DNA of 64,000 bases from an uncultured Chryseobacterium sp. (GCA_913775525.1 CAJYLH010000035.1:1-64000); one strand, 5' to 3'; counted from the first letter of the stretch, positions 27,501 to 37,378 are shown. Notes: generated from the sequence alone by a model not told the origin. Numbers and translations: made by a program.

Positions 27501-27721
27501 AAATTAAAAGATTAAAGAGATTGAAACATTTAAAAATTTAAAGATTGAATGATTAAAAGATTAATCATTACGTAATGAAAACGAAGTTTTGACCTTACTC
27601 ACCAATTTCAATTTTTCAATTTTTAAATCTTTAAATCTTTAAATTTTTAAATGCTTAAATATCTAAATTTTAAAATCTCTCAATCTCTCACCCTCACTAC
27701 AAACAACATCCATTCAAAGCA
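27501..27721. repeat. AT-rich spacer with 20-bp inverted repeat between kdpA and kdpB
   Basis: The spacer is built from variants of AAATTTAAAGATT and AAATCTTTAAATTTTT. A perfect 20-bp inverted repeat pairs 27527-27546 with 27634-27653, leaving 87 nt between, so the kdp mRNA could form a long stem here. No gene is present. Confidence 0.7.
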
Positions 27722-29761
27722 ATGAAAAATCAGTCACAGACACTGTTTCAGAAAGATCTGGTTAACGAAGCCATCACGCAGTCATTCGTTAAGCTGAATC
27801 CGAAAATCATGTTTAAAAATCCGGTCATGTTCCTGGTGGAACTTGGTACCGTGGTCATGCTTATCGTAAGCCTGTTCAGCCTGACAGGCGACCGTTCACA
27901 GGGCAGCTTTGCCTATAATTTCCTGGTCTTCATCATTCTTTTTTTCACGGTCCTGTTCGCCAATTTCGCGGAAGCGATTGCGGAGGCCAGAGGAAAAGCC
28001 CAGGCAGATACGCTAAGGAAAACCCGTGAGGAAACTCCGGCCAGAGTCATCCTGGAAAACCATCCCGGATTCCAGGTGGAAACGGTCCTTAAAAAATCCG
28101 CCGATATGAAACTGGGCGATGTGTTTCTCTGTGAAGCCGGCGACCAGATCCCTATGGACGGGGAAATCATCGAAGGACTGGCCACCATAGACGAATCTGC
28201 CATCACCGGGGAAAGCGCTCCCGTGATCCGGGAAGCCGGAGGCGATAAAAGCTCTGTCACCGGCGGTACCAAGGTACTTTCCGACAGGATCAAAGTGAAA
28301 GTAACCACAAGGCCCGGAGAATCTTTTTTAGATAAGATGATTGCCCTGGTAGAAGGCGCATCCAGACAGAAAACACCAAACGAAATCGCACTTACTATAT
28401 TGTTAGCCGGGTTTACGCTGACCTTCATCATCGTTACCGTAACCCTGAAACCTTTTGCAGACTATGCGCAGACGCCGATTACCATCGCAGCATTCATTTC
28501 ACTTTTCGTTTGCCTGATCCCGACAACGATCGGCGGGCTGCTCTCTGCGATCGGAATTGCAGGAATGGACCGGGCATTACGAGCCAATGTAATCACCAAA
28601 AGCGGCAAAGCTGTGGAAACAGCAGGTGATATTGATGTTTTGCTTCTTGATAAAACGGGAACCATTACCATCGGAAACCGGAAGGCCACACAGTTTCATC
28701 CTGCTCATACGATTGAGATGGAGGAATTCATCAAAGCCGCTTCCCTGAGTTCCGTTGCAGATGAAACCCCGGAAGGAAAATCCATCATCGAACTAAGCCA
28801 GTTGAAACCTGAACAACTGCTGGTCCCGAATCCGGTGTATATTGATTTCACAGCAGAAACCAGGACATCCGGTATTGATTTTGAAAATATCAGGATTCGG
28901 AAAGGAGCCTATGATACTATCAAGAAACTGACAGAAAAAGCAGGGAACCTATTCCCGCAGGAAACGCAGGAAGCCGTAACCCGGATTGCCGAAAACGGAG
29001 GAACCCCTCTGGTCGTTTCGGTAAATGAACAGGTATGGGGCGTCATAGAACTCCAGGATATCATTAAAACCGGGATCCAGGAACGCTTTCAGAGGCTCAG
29101 GAAAATGGGAGTGAAAACCGTTATGGTGACGGGTGACAATCCCCTGACTGCAAAGTTCATTGCCGAAAAAGCCGGTGTAGACGATTTTATAGCCGAAGCC
29201 AAACCGGAAGATAAGATGAACTACATCAAAAAAGAACAGCAGGAAGGAAAGCTGGTGGCGATGATGGGCGACGGAACAAATGATGCACCCGCCCTTGCCC
29301 AGGCCGATGTAGGTGTAGCGATGAACAGCGGTACCCAGGCGGCCAAGGAAGCAGGAAACATGGTGGATCTTGATAACGACCCCACCAAACTGATTGAGAT
29401 CGTGGAAATCGGAAAACAATTGCTGATGACCCGCGGAACGCTGACCACCTTCAGCATTGCCAATGACGTAGCAAAATATTTTGCCATCATTCCGGCTCTG
29501 TTCATCACCTTTATTCCGGCCCTGCAAAAGCTGAATATCATGAACCTGCACAGTCCCGAATCTGCAATCCTGTCAGCCATTATTTTCAACGCGATCATCA
29601 TCCCGATCCTCATCCCGCTTGCGCTGAAAGGCGTTGCCTACAAACCGATCGGTGCAAGTGCCCTGCTGAGAAGGAATCTTCTGATCTACGGACTGGGAGG
29701 AATTATTGCCCCATTCATCGGAATAAAACTGATTGACCTGGTTATCAGCCTGTTCTTTTAA
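27722..29761 (+). CDS. kdpB: Potassium-transporting ATPase ATP-binding subunit KdpB
   Basis: A 679-residue P-type ATPase. The actuator loop TGES is at 162-165, the phosphorylated Asp310 is in DKTGT, and the nucleotide and hinge motifs include [15 protein letters not shown] and [21 protein letters not shown]. Seven predicted membrane helices lie in the usual positions. It powers KdpA-mediated potassium uptake. All catalytic residues are present. Confidence 0.97.
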   Translation: MKNQSQTLFQKDLVNEAITQSFVKLNPKIMFKNPVMFLVELGTVVMLIVSLFSLTGDRSQGSFAYNFLVFIILFFTVLFANFAEAIAEARGKAQADTLRKTREETPARVILENHPGFQVETVLKKSADMKLGDVFLCEAGDQIPMDGEIIEGLATIDESAITGESAPVIREAGGDKSSVTGGTKVLSDRIKVKVTTRPGESFLDKMIALVEGASRQKTPNEIALTILLAGFTLTFIIVTVTLKPFADYAQTPITIAAFISLFVCLIPTTIGGLLSAIGIAGMDRALRANVITKSGKAVETAGDIDVLLLDKTGTITIGNRKATQFHPAHTIEMEEFIKAASLSSVADETPEGKSIIELSQLKPEQLLVPNPVYIDFTAETRTSGIDFENIRIRKGAYDTIKKLTEKAGNLFPQETQEAVTRIAENGGTPLVVSVNEQVWGVIELQDIIKTGIQERFQRLRKMGVKTVMVTGDNPLTAKFIAEKAGVDDFIAEAKPEDKMNYIKKEQQEGKLVAMMGDGTNDAPALAQADVGVAMNSGTQAAKEAGNMVDLDNDPTKLIEIVEIGKQLLMTRGTLTTFSIANDVAKYFAIIPALFITFIPALQKLNIMNLHSPESAILSAIIFNAIIIPILIPLALKGVAYKPIGASALLRRNLLIYGLGGIIAPFIGIKLIDLVISLFF

Positions 29762-29830
29762 CATTAAACCGTGAACACATTAATGGATCATGCTTCCATA
29801 CCCATTTCATTACCTTAAATTATTATCAAA

Positions 29831-30385
29831 ATGAAAAATCATATTATATCTTCGTTACGGCTGACTCTTGTCATGCTTGTGATGGTAGGAATTTACCTGG
29901 GCATTGTCTATGCCGGTGCCAAAATATTACCCACTCAGGGCACTGCAGAAACCATTCAGTATAATGGCCGGAAATTTTACGCTAATATCGGTCAGGAATT
30001 CAGATCCCCGAAATACTTCCATGGCCGTCCTTCCGCCGTCAATTACAATGCCGCAGGAAGTGCCGGAAGCAATAAAGGGCCGAGCAATGAAGAATATCTG
30101 CAAACCGTACAGAAAAGGATTGACACTCTTACCATGCAGAATCCCGGAATGCAAAATGTAAAAATTCCGGTAGAACTGGTGACTGCGAGCGGAAGCGGAC
30201 TGGATCCCGACATTTCCCCGGAGGGCGCTCTATATCAGGTAAAAAGGATTGCAAAAGAAAGAAACCTCCCTACAGAACAAGTTGAAGCCCTTATCCGGAA
30301 ACAAACTGAACCATCAGTTTTCGGTCCTTCCAAAATCAATGTCCTGAAACTTAATATTGCGCTGGACAAAATGCAGCATCATTAA
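29831..30385 (+). CDS. kdpC: Potassium-transporting ATPase subunit KdpC
   Basis: The 184-residue protein has one N-terminal membrane helix (about 10-30) and a periplasmic domain with the KdpC motifs FHGRPSAVNYNAAGSAGSN, LVTASGSGLDPDISPEGA and a C-terminal VLKLNIALD. It is required for assembly and potassium affinity of the complex. It lies 69 bp after kdpB. Confidence 0.95.
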   Translation: MKNHIISSLRLTLVMLVMVGIYLGIVYAGAKILPTQGTAETIQYNGRKFYANIGQEFRSPKYFHGRPSAVNYNAAGSAGSNKGPSNEEYLQTVQKRIDTLTMQNPGMQNVKIPVELVTASGSGLDPDISPEGALYQVKRIAKERNLPTEQVEALIRKQTEPSVFGPSKINVLKLNIALDKMQHH

Positions 30386-30462
30386 TCCGACAGCCCTCTG
30401 TTTTAGCGGTTACTTTTAATCGCCTCCAACCTCATTAAACCCATCATTTTTCTATTATATCT

Positions 30463-30480
30463 GTACAGTATTTGCTGTAC
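30463..30480. promoter_or_regulatory. Inverted repeat before the porin gene
   Basis: GTACAG-N6-CTGTAC is a perfect 6-bp inverted repeat 12 bp upstream of the porin start codon. It could be an operator or an mRNA hairpin. Confidence 0.3.
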
Positions 30481-30491
30481 TCTATCAACCC

Positions 30492-31577
30492 ATGAAAAAA
30501 TTCATCACCACCACATTTTTACTAGGTTTATTTTTATCTAAAGCCCAAACCTCAGATTCAGCAACCGTTCAGCCTAAACTAACTTTTTCCGGCTATGCAG
30601 AGCTGTTCTACACCTATGATTTCAATGAACCCGCCAATCACATCCGGCAGAACTTCCTGTATTCGTATAACCGGCACAATGAAGTTAACCTGAACCTTGG
30701 ATTTGTAAAAGCTGCCTATCAGACCGAAAACATGCGTGCCAACCTGGCTTTGATGGCCGGAACCTATGCCCAGGATAATATGGCCGCCGAGCAGAATGCA
30801 TTGCGCTATGTAAATGAAGCGAATATCGGGATCAGGATTTCAAAGACGAAAAATCTCTGGATCGATGCCGGTATCATGCCCTCCCATATCGGCTGGGAAA
30901 GTGCTATCGGAAAAGACAACATCAACCTCACCCGGAGCTTTGCCGCAGAGAACAGCCCCTATTTCGAAACCGGAGCCAAAATTTCCTATACTACAGACAA
31001 CGGAAAATGGTTCGTCAGCGGGCTGGTCCTGAACGGATGGCAGCGGATTGCCAAGCCAGAAGGTAACCAAACGATTTCTTTCGGGCATCAGGTGACCTAT
31101 AAGCCTAATGAGAAGATCACGCTGAACAGCAGCTCTTTTATAGGAAACGATAAAGCCAAGTCAGAAAAGAAAATGCGGTATTTCCATGATCTCTTCGGAA
31201 ATTTTCAGCTGACAAACCAGTTTTCAACCACACTGGGTTTTGATATCGGAGTCGAACAAAAGGAGAAAGGCAGCCACCAATACAACCTTTGGTACAGCCC
31301 GAATATCCTGATGAAGTATCAGCTGAATGACCAATGGGCTGTAGCCGGCCGGCTGGAATATTACAGTGACAGAAACGGAGTCATCATCAGTACAGGAACG
31401 CCTAATGGATTTCAGACCTACGGCTATTCACTGAACGTTGATTATGCTATTTTTAAAAATGTGGTATTCCGTACAGAGGCCAGGGGATTCACTTCCAGGG
31501 ATGCCATATTTATGAACAATGATGAAGTAATGAAAGGAAACTTTTTCCTTACCACCAGTTTAGCAGCCTGGTTTTAA
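30492..31577 (+). CDS. Outer-membrane porin, BBP2/OmpL-like
   Basis: The 361-residue protein has a signal peptide ending LSKAQ and alternating aromatic beta-strands to a terminal Phe. Motifs such as FSGYAELFYTYDFNEP, NRHNEVNLNLGFVKAAYQ and GIMPSHIGWESAIGKDN match the putative beta-barrel porin-2 family (PF07642). It sits inside the kdp cluster, between kdpC and the sensor genes, so it may provide outer-membrane passage for ions during potassium starvation. It has a strong terminator of its own. Confidence 0.8.
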   Translation: MKKFITTTFLLGLFLSKAQTSDSATVQPKLTFSGYAELFYTYDFNEPANHIRQNFLYSYNRHNEVNLNLGFVKAAYQTENMRANLALMAGTYAQDNMAAEQNALRYVNEANIGIRISKTKNLWIDAGIMPSHIGWESAIGKDNINLTRSFAAENSPYFETGAKISYTTDNGKWFVSGLVLNGWQRIAKPEGNQTISFGHQVTYKPNEKITLNSSSFIGNDKAKSEKKMRYFHDLFGNFQLTNQFSTTLGFDIGVEQKEKGSHQYNLWYSPNILMKYQLNDQWAVAGRLEYYSDRNGVIISTGTPNGFQTYGYSLNVDYAIFKNVVFRTEARGFTSRDAIFMNNDEVMKGNFFLTTSLAAWF

Positions 31578-31593
31578 TCAGGGATCATATCTA

Positions 31594-31626
31594 AAACCTA
31601 ACAGGTTTTGAAGACCTGTTAGGTTT
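31594..31626 (+). terminator. Strong hairpin after the porin gene
   Basis: A perfect 13-bp stem, AAACCTAACAGGT with ACCTGTTAGGTTT, encloses a 7-nt loop. The T tract is short, so this could be either a terminator or a dispersed palindromic repeat. Nothing further was found up to 31872. Confidence 0.65.
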
Positions 31627-31872
31627 ATATTCATTAATACTGCCTTGAAAAAACTATTAGGTAATATTGAAGAAATTATTCCCGAGATTTTATGAAGGAT
31701 GCACGAAAGATGACATGAGATGATCCATAAAATCAAAGATTTCATCTTAAGTATCGTTCTGTTTTAAAAGCTTATATCTTCATGATTCTAATATGGTAAA
31801 AATAACTTTTTGTGACTTTTATGATTAATTGAACAGGTATTTTTTATCACCCGCTTATTCGGACCGGTAGCC

Positions 31873-33015
31873 ATGCATAAAATACAATTAAAAAAAATCA
31901 AATTCATGTCTTCAGCAAAAGATTTTTCAGAACTGATCCAGAAATCCCGGAAAGGGAAATTCAAGATTTACATCGGAATGAGCGCCGGTGTGGGAAAGAC
32001 GTTCAGAATGCTTCAGGAGGCCCATTCCATGATCCGGAACGGTATTGATGTTAAAATAGGTTATATTGAAACACACGGACGCGAGGAGACCCAGGCCCTG
32101 ACCGAAGGAATACCTGAAATCGCGAGAAGGTCATCTTTCTATAAGGGCAAAAACCTGGAGGAAATGGATCTTCAGGCGATCATTAACCTTCATCCGGAAG
32201 TGGTTCTCGTGGACGAACTGGCACACACCAATATCGAAGGCTCAAAAAATAAAAAAAGGTGGCAGGATGTGCTGGAAATCCTGGACAACGGAATTAACGT
32301 CATCAGCGCCATGAACATCCAGCATATTGAAAGCCTGAATGAGGAAGTCCGGAAGATCACCGGGATCGAAGTGATGGAGCGGGTTCCGGACAAGATCCTT
32401 GCGATGGCTGATGAAGTGGTCAATATAGATCTCACAGCCGATGAACTGCTCACCCGGCTCAAAGAAGGAAAAATTTATAAGAAGGAAAAAATACAGACTG
32501 CTTTACAGAATTTTTTCCAGAGCGGGCATATTTTGCAGCTGCGTGAGCTTGCACTGAAGGAAGTGGCCACCCATGTGGAAAAGAAGGTGGAAACGGAAAT
32601 CAGGACTGAAAATTTCAAGCCGGTAAAGTTTCTGGCCTGCATCAGCAGCAACGGGAAAATAGCGAAAAACATCATCCGGAAGACTGCCCGGCTGGCCAGC
32701 TATTATAACAGTCCGTGGACCGTTCTATATATCCAGAAGCCTTCGGAAAGCCTGGAAAAAATTGCCCTGGATAAACAGCGTTATTTGATTAATAATTTTA
32801 ATTTAGCACAGGAATTGGGCGCCAAAGTTATCCGCGTAAAGAGCAACAGTGTGTACAGCGGCATTCTGGAGTATGTTGTTGAACACAATATTACCACGGT
32901 ATGTATGGGAAAGCCTCATGCGAGATTATGGCAGAGGATTTTCGGGTACAGCTGGATTTATTCGCTGATGAACCGCCTGAATGAACGGCAGACCGATATT
33001 ATTATTTTATCCTGA
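31873..33015 (+). CDS. kdpD: KdpD N-terminal sensor protein lacking a kinase domain
   Basis: The 380-residue protein contains the KdpD N-domain (residues about 22-230): Walker A GMSAGVGKT, GYIETHGREET, VVLVDELAHTN, WQDVLEILDNGINVISAMNIQHIESLN. A USP-like domain follows (250-380; FLACISSNGKIAKNIIRK, ending QTDIIILS). The transmembrane and kinase modules of enterobacterial KdpD are missing. A histidine kinase gene starts 9 bp downstream, suggesting a split sensor. An alternative ATG at 31906 would remove 11 residues. Confidence 0.88.
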   Translation: MHKIQLKKIKFMSSAKDFSELIQKSRKGKFKIYIGMSAGVGKTFRMLQEAHSMIRNGIDVKIGYIETHGREETQALTEGIPEIARRSSFYKGKNLEEMDLQAIINLHPEVVLVDELAHTNIEGSKNKKRWQDVLEILDNGINVISAMNIQHIESLNEEVRKITGIEVMERVPDKILAMADEVVNIDLTADELLTRLKEGKIYKKEKIQTALQNFFQSGHILQLRELALKEVATHVEKKVETEIRTENFKPVKFLACISSNGKIAKNIIRKTARLASYYNSPWTVLYIQKPSESLEKIALDKQRYLINNFNLAQELGAKVIRVKSNSVYSGILEYVVEHNITTVCMGKPHARLWQRIFGYSWIYSLMNRLNERQTDIIILS

Positions 33016-33024
33016 ATCAAACTG

Positions 33025-34740
33025 ATGAAACTCAAAACAAAACTTACTTTAGGCGTCGGCCTCCTTTTTTTACTGATCGTTTTGCTATCAGTGATGGGGT
33101 CTGTCTACATTAATAAATTGAAATCGGACACCGAGAAAATCCTTAATGCGAATTACAACAGCATCGAATTTTCCAAAAACATGCTGCTTGCCCTAGACAG
33201 GATTGAAACCGACCGGGAAGCAGCCGTACAGGCTTTCCGGAAAAACAATGAACTCCAGGAAAAAAACCTGACGGAATCCGGTGAAAAGGAAGCCACCCAA
33301 AGCCTGAATCTCCACTTCAACAGTTACCTGCAACATCCGGATGATGAAAAGGAAAAACTGATCCGTGAAGACCTCGTCAGGATCATGACACTCAATATGA
33401 AAGGGATTGAACGGAAAAGCGATATGGCTATTATCACCGCGGAAAATGCCACATTCTGGATTGTCAGCCTGGGAACCGTGTGTTTCCTGATCGCTTTTGT
33501 GCTGCTGTTTAACCTGCCGCAGACGATTGCAGAACCGATCAGCCAGCTTACAGCCAGCATCCGGCAGATTGCCAATAAGAATTACAGTGAAAGGGTACAT
33601 TTCAAGGGCAGCGAAGAATTCAACGATCTGGCCCGGTCATTCAATGTCATGGCTGAAAAGCTTCAGGAATACGAAAGCAGTACCCTGTCTAAACAGCTGA
33701 TGGATAAAAAACGTATTGAGACCCTGGTCAACAATATGCATGATGCAGTCATCGGTTTGGATGAAAACCATTTCATCTATATGATCAATAACGAGGCGCT
33801 GAAAATAACCAATTTGAACAAGGAAGAAATCATCGGGAAAACCGTCCATGAAGTGGCCGTTAACAATGACCTGGTCCGCGAGCTGCTGAAGAATATGGAT
33901 CATCCGCAGAAAGACCCGATCAAAATCGTTGCGGACCACAAAGAAAATTATTTTGAGCAGGAAGTCGTTCCGATCAACATTATAAAAACGGGCGAGAATG
34001 AAAAAAAATACATCGGAAGGGTCATCCTGTTAAGAAATATTACGCCGTTCAAGGAACTGGATTTTGCCAAGACCAATTTTATCGCCACGATTTCCCATGA
34101 GCTGAAAACCCCTATTTCAGCGATCAAAATGGGTGTCCAATTGCTGGAAAACCAGAAATTCGGGGAACTTAATGAACAGCAGAAGGAACTATTGAAAAGC
34201 ATAAATGAAGACGGTCAGCGCCTGCTGGATATTACCGGGGAGCTATTGAATTTGTCCCAGGTGGAAACCGGAAATATCCGACTGAATATTGAACCTTGTT
34301 CTCCTAAAGAAATGGTGCAGGCTGCCATAAAAAATGTAGAAAAACTTGCGGAACAGAAGAATATTTCGATGATCACTCAGTATGAAATTGAAGACGGAGA
34401 TACCGTAGCAGCCGATTTTGACAAAACCGTCTGGGTGATGAATAATTTTCTGAGCAATGCCATCAAGCATTCTTTTCAGGATGAAACCATTTTAATCCGG
34501 GTCGAGAGAAAAGAATCTACTGTGTCCTTCAGTATTACAGATACCGGGAAAGGGATTGATGAAAAATACCACCGCCAGATTTTTGACCGTTATTTCCAGG
34601 TTCCGGGAGAGCATCAGAACGGCACCGGACTCGGACTGGCCATTTCCAAGAATTTCATTGAGAAACAACATGGGGAAATCGGGGTTAAAAGTTCGCTGAA
34701 TCAGGGCAGTACTTTTTATTTTATGTTGCCGGTGAAATAA
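33025..34740 (+). CDS. Membrane histidine kinase with HAMP and PAS domains
   Basis: The 571-residue protein has TM1 (about 8-28), a periplasmic helical sensor region, TM2 (about 150-168), and HAMP (PQTIAEPISQLTASIRQIANKNYSE). PAS (about 225-340) and HisKA with the phospho-acceptor His in ATISHELKTP come next, followed by an HATPase domain with NAIKH, DTGKGID and GTGLGLAI boxes. It follows the kinase-less KdpD by 9 bp and probably phosphorylates the NtrC-type regulator upstream of kdpF, the only response regulator in the window. Confidence 0.92.
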   Translation: MKLKTKLTLGVGLLFLLIVLLSVMGSVYINKLKSDTEKILNANYNSIEFSKNMLLALDRIETDREAAVQAFRKNNELQEKNLTESGEKEATQSLNLHFNSYLQHPDDEKEKLIREDLVRIMTLNMKGIERKSDMAIITAENATFWIVSLGTVCFLIAFVLLFNLPQTIAEPISQLTASIRQIANKNYSERVHFKGSEEFNDLARSFNVMAEKLQEYESSTLSKQLMDKKRIETLVNNMHDAVIGLDENHFIYMINNEALKITNLNKEEIIGKTVHEVAVNNDLVRELLKNMDHPQKDPIKIVADHKENYFEQEVVPINIIKTGENEKKYIGRVILLRNITPFKELDFAKTNFIATISHELKTPISAIKMGVQLLENQKFGELNEQQKELLKSINEDGQRLLDITGELLNLSQVETGNIRLNIEPCSPKEMVQAAIKNVEKLAEQKNISMITQYEIEDGDTVAADFDKTVWVMNNFLSNAIKHSFQDETILIRVERKESTVSFSITDTGKGIDEKYHRQIFDRYFQVPGEHQNGTGLGLAISKNFIEKQHGEIGVKSSLNQGSTFYFMLPVK

Positions 34741-34790
34741 TAATTTATTTAATTTTGCTTAGACATACCTGAGGTGATCTAAATTTAAGT

Positions 34791-35321
34791 ATGAATGAAA
34801 TACATTTCTATTCAAGCAAAATAAAAAGTTTAATTCTGCTTATTTTATCTTCTGCCTTTGTTTATCTTTTTATTCATTTCTATGAAGAACTGATATACAA
34901 AAGCTTGTTCAGAATAATCATCAGCTATCCTGGATGCATTCTTTTTTCCTTTGGTATCGTATATTCGATGCTGATTCTATTCAGGCAAAAACCATTGCTT
35001 ACTATTAACAATAATGAGATTATTATTTATGATCCTTTACGAAAAAAGATATTGGTTCCTTTTGAAAATGTAGCAAGCTTCTTTGAAACATCAAGTTCTT
35101 ACAGAGGAATTAAAACTTCGCATCAAATAAATATTGTGATGAAAAATGGAACGGTTAAAAAAAGTAAAATTATCAACACTATTTTTCCTCAATTTGAAAA
35201 TGTAGGATATACCATACAGGTTAATATACTCAATGTTAAAACAAAAAAGTTAATGATTATTTTAAATTCATATCTGAGAGGTAATAACCCACAGTATCAA
35301 AAAAATAAAAATGAAAGCTAA
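34791..35321 (+). CDS. STM3941-like small membrane protein
   Basis: The 176-residue protein begins EIHFYSSKIKSL, followed by two membrane helices (about 12-30 and 42-62). A soluble domain with KPLLTINNNEIIIYDPLRKKILVPFENV follows. This pattern resembles the STM3941 family of uncharacterised small membrane proteins, often found beside toxins. Its stop overlaps the next gene by 11 bp. Lower GC than the flanking kdp genes suggests acquired DNA. Function is unknown. Confidence 0.55.
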   Translation: MNEIHFYSSKIKSLILLILSSAFVYLFIHFYEELIYKSLFRIIISYPGCILFSFGIVYSMLILFRQKPLLTINNNEIIIYDPLRKKILVPFENVASFFETSSSYRGIKTSHQINIVMKNGTVKKSKIINTIFPQFENVGYTIQVNILNVKTKKLMIILNSYLRGNNPQYQKNKNES

Positions 35322-35868
35322 ATTTTTTAAGGTTCCTCAGGAGTTCAGAGAATGGTTTGAAAAGCATCACCTGACAGAAAAAGAACTCCTGGTAGGATTT
35401 TATAAGGTTGGAACCGGAAAATGTTCGATGACCTGGCCGGAATCGGTAGATCAGGCATTATGTTTCGGATGGATCGATGGCATTCGAAGATCGATTGATC
35501 AGGAAAGTTACAGCATTCGTTTTACACCCAGGAAACCTACGAGCATCTGGAGTGCTGTTAATATCAAAAAGATGGATGAACTAACCCAATCCGGTCTTGT
35601 AACGGAAGCAGGATTAAAGGCTTTTGCACTTCGTACAAAAGAAAAATCTGCCATATATTCACATGAAAATGAATCACCTGAATTAAACAGTGAATTTGAA
35701 AAACAGTTTATCGCCCATCCAACAGCCTGGGAGTTTTTCAACAGTCAGGCACCATCATACCGGAAGGCGGTATTGCATTGGATTATGGGTGCAAAGCAGG
35801 AAAAAACCAGAATTTCAAGATTAGAAAAAACAATCAGAGAAAGTGGAAATCAGAAAAGGATATTGTAA
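35311..35868 (+). CDS. YdeI/OmpD-associated-family protein
   Basis: The 185-residue soluble protein shows EFREWFEKHH, ELLVGFYKVGTGKCSMTWPESVDQALCFGWIDG, RFTPRKPTSIWSAVNIKKM and a C-terminal Lys/Arg-rich helix (TRISRLEKTIRESG), as in the YdeI family. Some members have been linked to resistance to polymyxin or bacteriocins; the biochemical activity is not established. It is translationally coupled to the preceding gene. Confidence 0.8.
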   Translation: MKAKFFKVPQEFREWFEKHHLTEKELLVGFYKVGTGKCSMTWPESVDQALCFGWIDGIRRSIDQESYSIRFTPRKPTSIWSAVNIKKMDELTQSGLVTEAGLKAFALRTKEKSAIYSHENESPELNSEFEKQFIAHPTAWEFFNSQAPSYRKAVLHWIMGAKQEKTRISRLEKTIRESGNQKRIL

Positions 35869-36086
35869 CATTTGAGTACAAATTCCTTAGTTTGGACATT
35901 CCGCGAAATCTGATTGGTCCTGCACCCGAAATCTGTTTTGTCTGTTCAAAAAATACATAGCTATATGGAGCGGTAGATTCCTTTTGAAAAAGAATAAGTT
36001 GACAGACAAGTCACAAAATCAAAGACTCCATACGGATTAAAGAAACGACCCAACATCCCTATGGGAATAATCTGTAAATTTTATCA

Positions 36087-36094
36087 TAACTTTG
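36087..36094 (+). promoter_or_regulatory. Candidate -7 box of the Imm22-like gene
   Basis: TAACTTTG lies 38 bp upstream of the ATG at 36133. Confidence 0.4.
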
Positions 36095-36132
36095 AAGTTT
36101 TCAAATAAAGTTCAATCGGAAACAATTAAGTC

Positions 36133-36531
36133 ATGCAGACAGAAACATTAGATTTTTGGGTAGGAAATTTCAACAGTGAGGAGGATTTTTATGAATTTGT
36201 GGAGGAAGATGAGAACTATTATCTTCTCGAAGAATCTGATGATACGCACATTTCGCAGTTTGCGGCTTCACAGGATACGGTTTGGTTTGATCATGACCTG
36301 GTAGAATACGGTTTTGAAGATGGAAACAGAACGATCTACGAGAAATTTGCCGGATATTCCTTTGCTGAACAATGGCTTCCGATCCTGGTGAACAGGCTTA
36401 ATGAAATCAACCTGAAATTCGACATTAATGCCCTAATTTTTGTGAGCCAGGGACAGGTCCCTAAACCCGTTTCGGTTGAAAATGATTATTTCTCTTTGGC
36501 GTATGTGGGGGGAATTGAGTTTAGTGTATAA
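36133..36531 (+). CDS. Imm22-like immunity protein
   Basis: The 132-residue acidic protein begins with LDFWVGNFNSEEDFYEFV, the WxGNF/SEEDFYE pattern of immunity protein 22 family members. Later it has SQFAASQDTVWFDHDLVEYGFE and ends in a beta hairpin (FSLAYVGGIEFSV). Such proteins neutralise toxins of polymorphic or contact-dependent systems. No toxin gene lies next to it, so it would be an orphan. Family assignment rests on motif memory only. Confidence 0.6.
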   Translation: MQTETLDFWVGNFNSEEDFYEFVEEDENYYLLEESDDTHISQFAASQDTVWFDHDLVEYGFEDGNRTIYEKFAGYSFAEQWLPILVNRLNEINLKFDINALIFVSQGQVPKPVSVENDYFSLAYVGGIEFSV

Positions 36532-36686
36532 GCATTTATAAAGACTTTGCTCTAAAAAATTATCCTGAATGGATTTTTATTATATTGCCTGAGCTTGCCG
36601 GAAAATTTGAAAAATTAAAAAGGGGATTATATTTACACATGATCCTATCCTGCAATAAGAATTAGCGAAATTTAAAATCCAATACT

Positions 36687-37298
36687 ATGGTTTCAAAAAG
36701 GCTGCTCATCATTAATGTAATTCTATTGCTGATGCTTTTGGGGATGTATGTCTATGGATATTATCTTTTAAACTATCCTGTGAATTTTGATTTCCTCTAT
36801 ATTATAAATGAATCCAAACCACTTTATCTTTTAACCGCTCTCATAATTACAGCAGCTATTTCCTGGTTAATAAGTCACTTAAGAATTAAAAGTCTAAATC
36901 ATGCTAATCGTTTTTTACTGGTTTACTTTATATTATGCAGCTTACTGTTTTGCTTTTTAACTTATACCTCAATAGAGGCATACGTCGAATCAAAAAATGT
37001 ACTCACAGCACTTGAGAATCATTATATACATCTGGCTAAAGAAGATATTCAGAACGATAAAATCATCTTCAGATTTGCCGGAGGTTTAACCCTTCCTAAT
37101 GAACTGCAGGAAAAGATTGACTGTATCTATAAACGGTATGGAATACATTATGAAAATATGGGCTGTATAGTGGATCCTATGGAAATTAAAGCCCAAGAGA
37201 AATATAAGGAAACTGTAAAAGTCTATTTGGAAAAAAGAAATGGAAAAGGTTGGGAAGAAAAGATGGATTATGAAATTACCCAACTGAAAAAAGACTAA
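36687..37298 (+). CDS. Hypothetical membrane protein
   Basis: The 203-residue protein has three predicted membrane helices (about 5-26, 43-62, 74-95) and a charged C-terminal domain of about 100 residues with two Cys (CIYKRYG, NMGCIVDP). No family is recognised. Its low-GC sequence and its position among immunity-like genes next to a T6SS region make an immunity role possible but unproven. Confidence 0.55.
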   Translation: MVSKRLLIINVILLLMLLGMYVYGYYLLNYPVNFDFLYIINESKPLYLLTALIITAAISWLISHLRIKSLNHANRFLLVYFILCSLLFCFLTYTSIEAYVESKNVLTALENHYIHLAKEDIQNDKIIFRFAGGLTLPNELQEKIDCIYKRYGIHYENMGCIVDPMEIKAQEKYKETVKVYLEKRNGKGWEEKMDYEITQLKKD

Positions 37299-37325
37299 AA
37301 TGTCATTTATCTATGATAGAAAAAT

Positions 37326-37352
37326 AAAACTTTCACGTGCAGTGAAAGTTTT
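37326..37352. terminator. Bidirectional terminator
   Basis: An 11-bp perfect stem, AAAACTTTCAC with GTGAAAGTTTT around GTGCA, lies between the convergent genes ending at 37298 and 37379. Confidence 0.85.
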
Positions 37353-37378
37353 ATTTTTGCTTTAAATTTTAAATATTA

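Noticed and set aside
28949-29551. Open frame of 200 codons on the minus strand
   Set aside because: Antisense to kdpB, where all catalytic motifs are intact.
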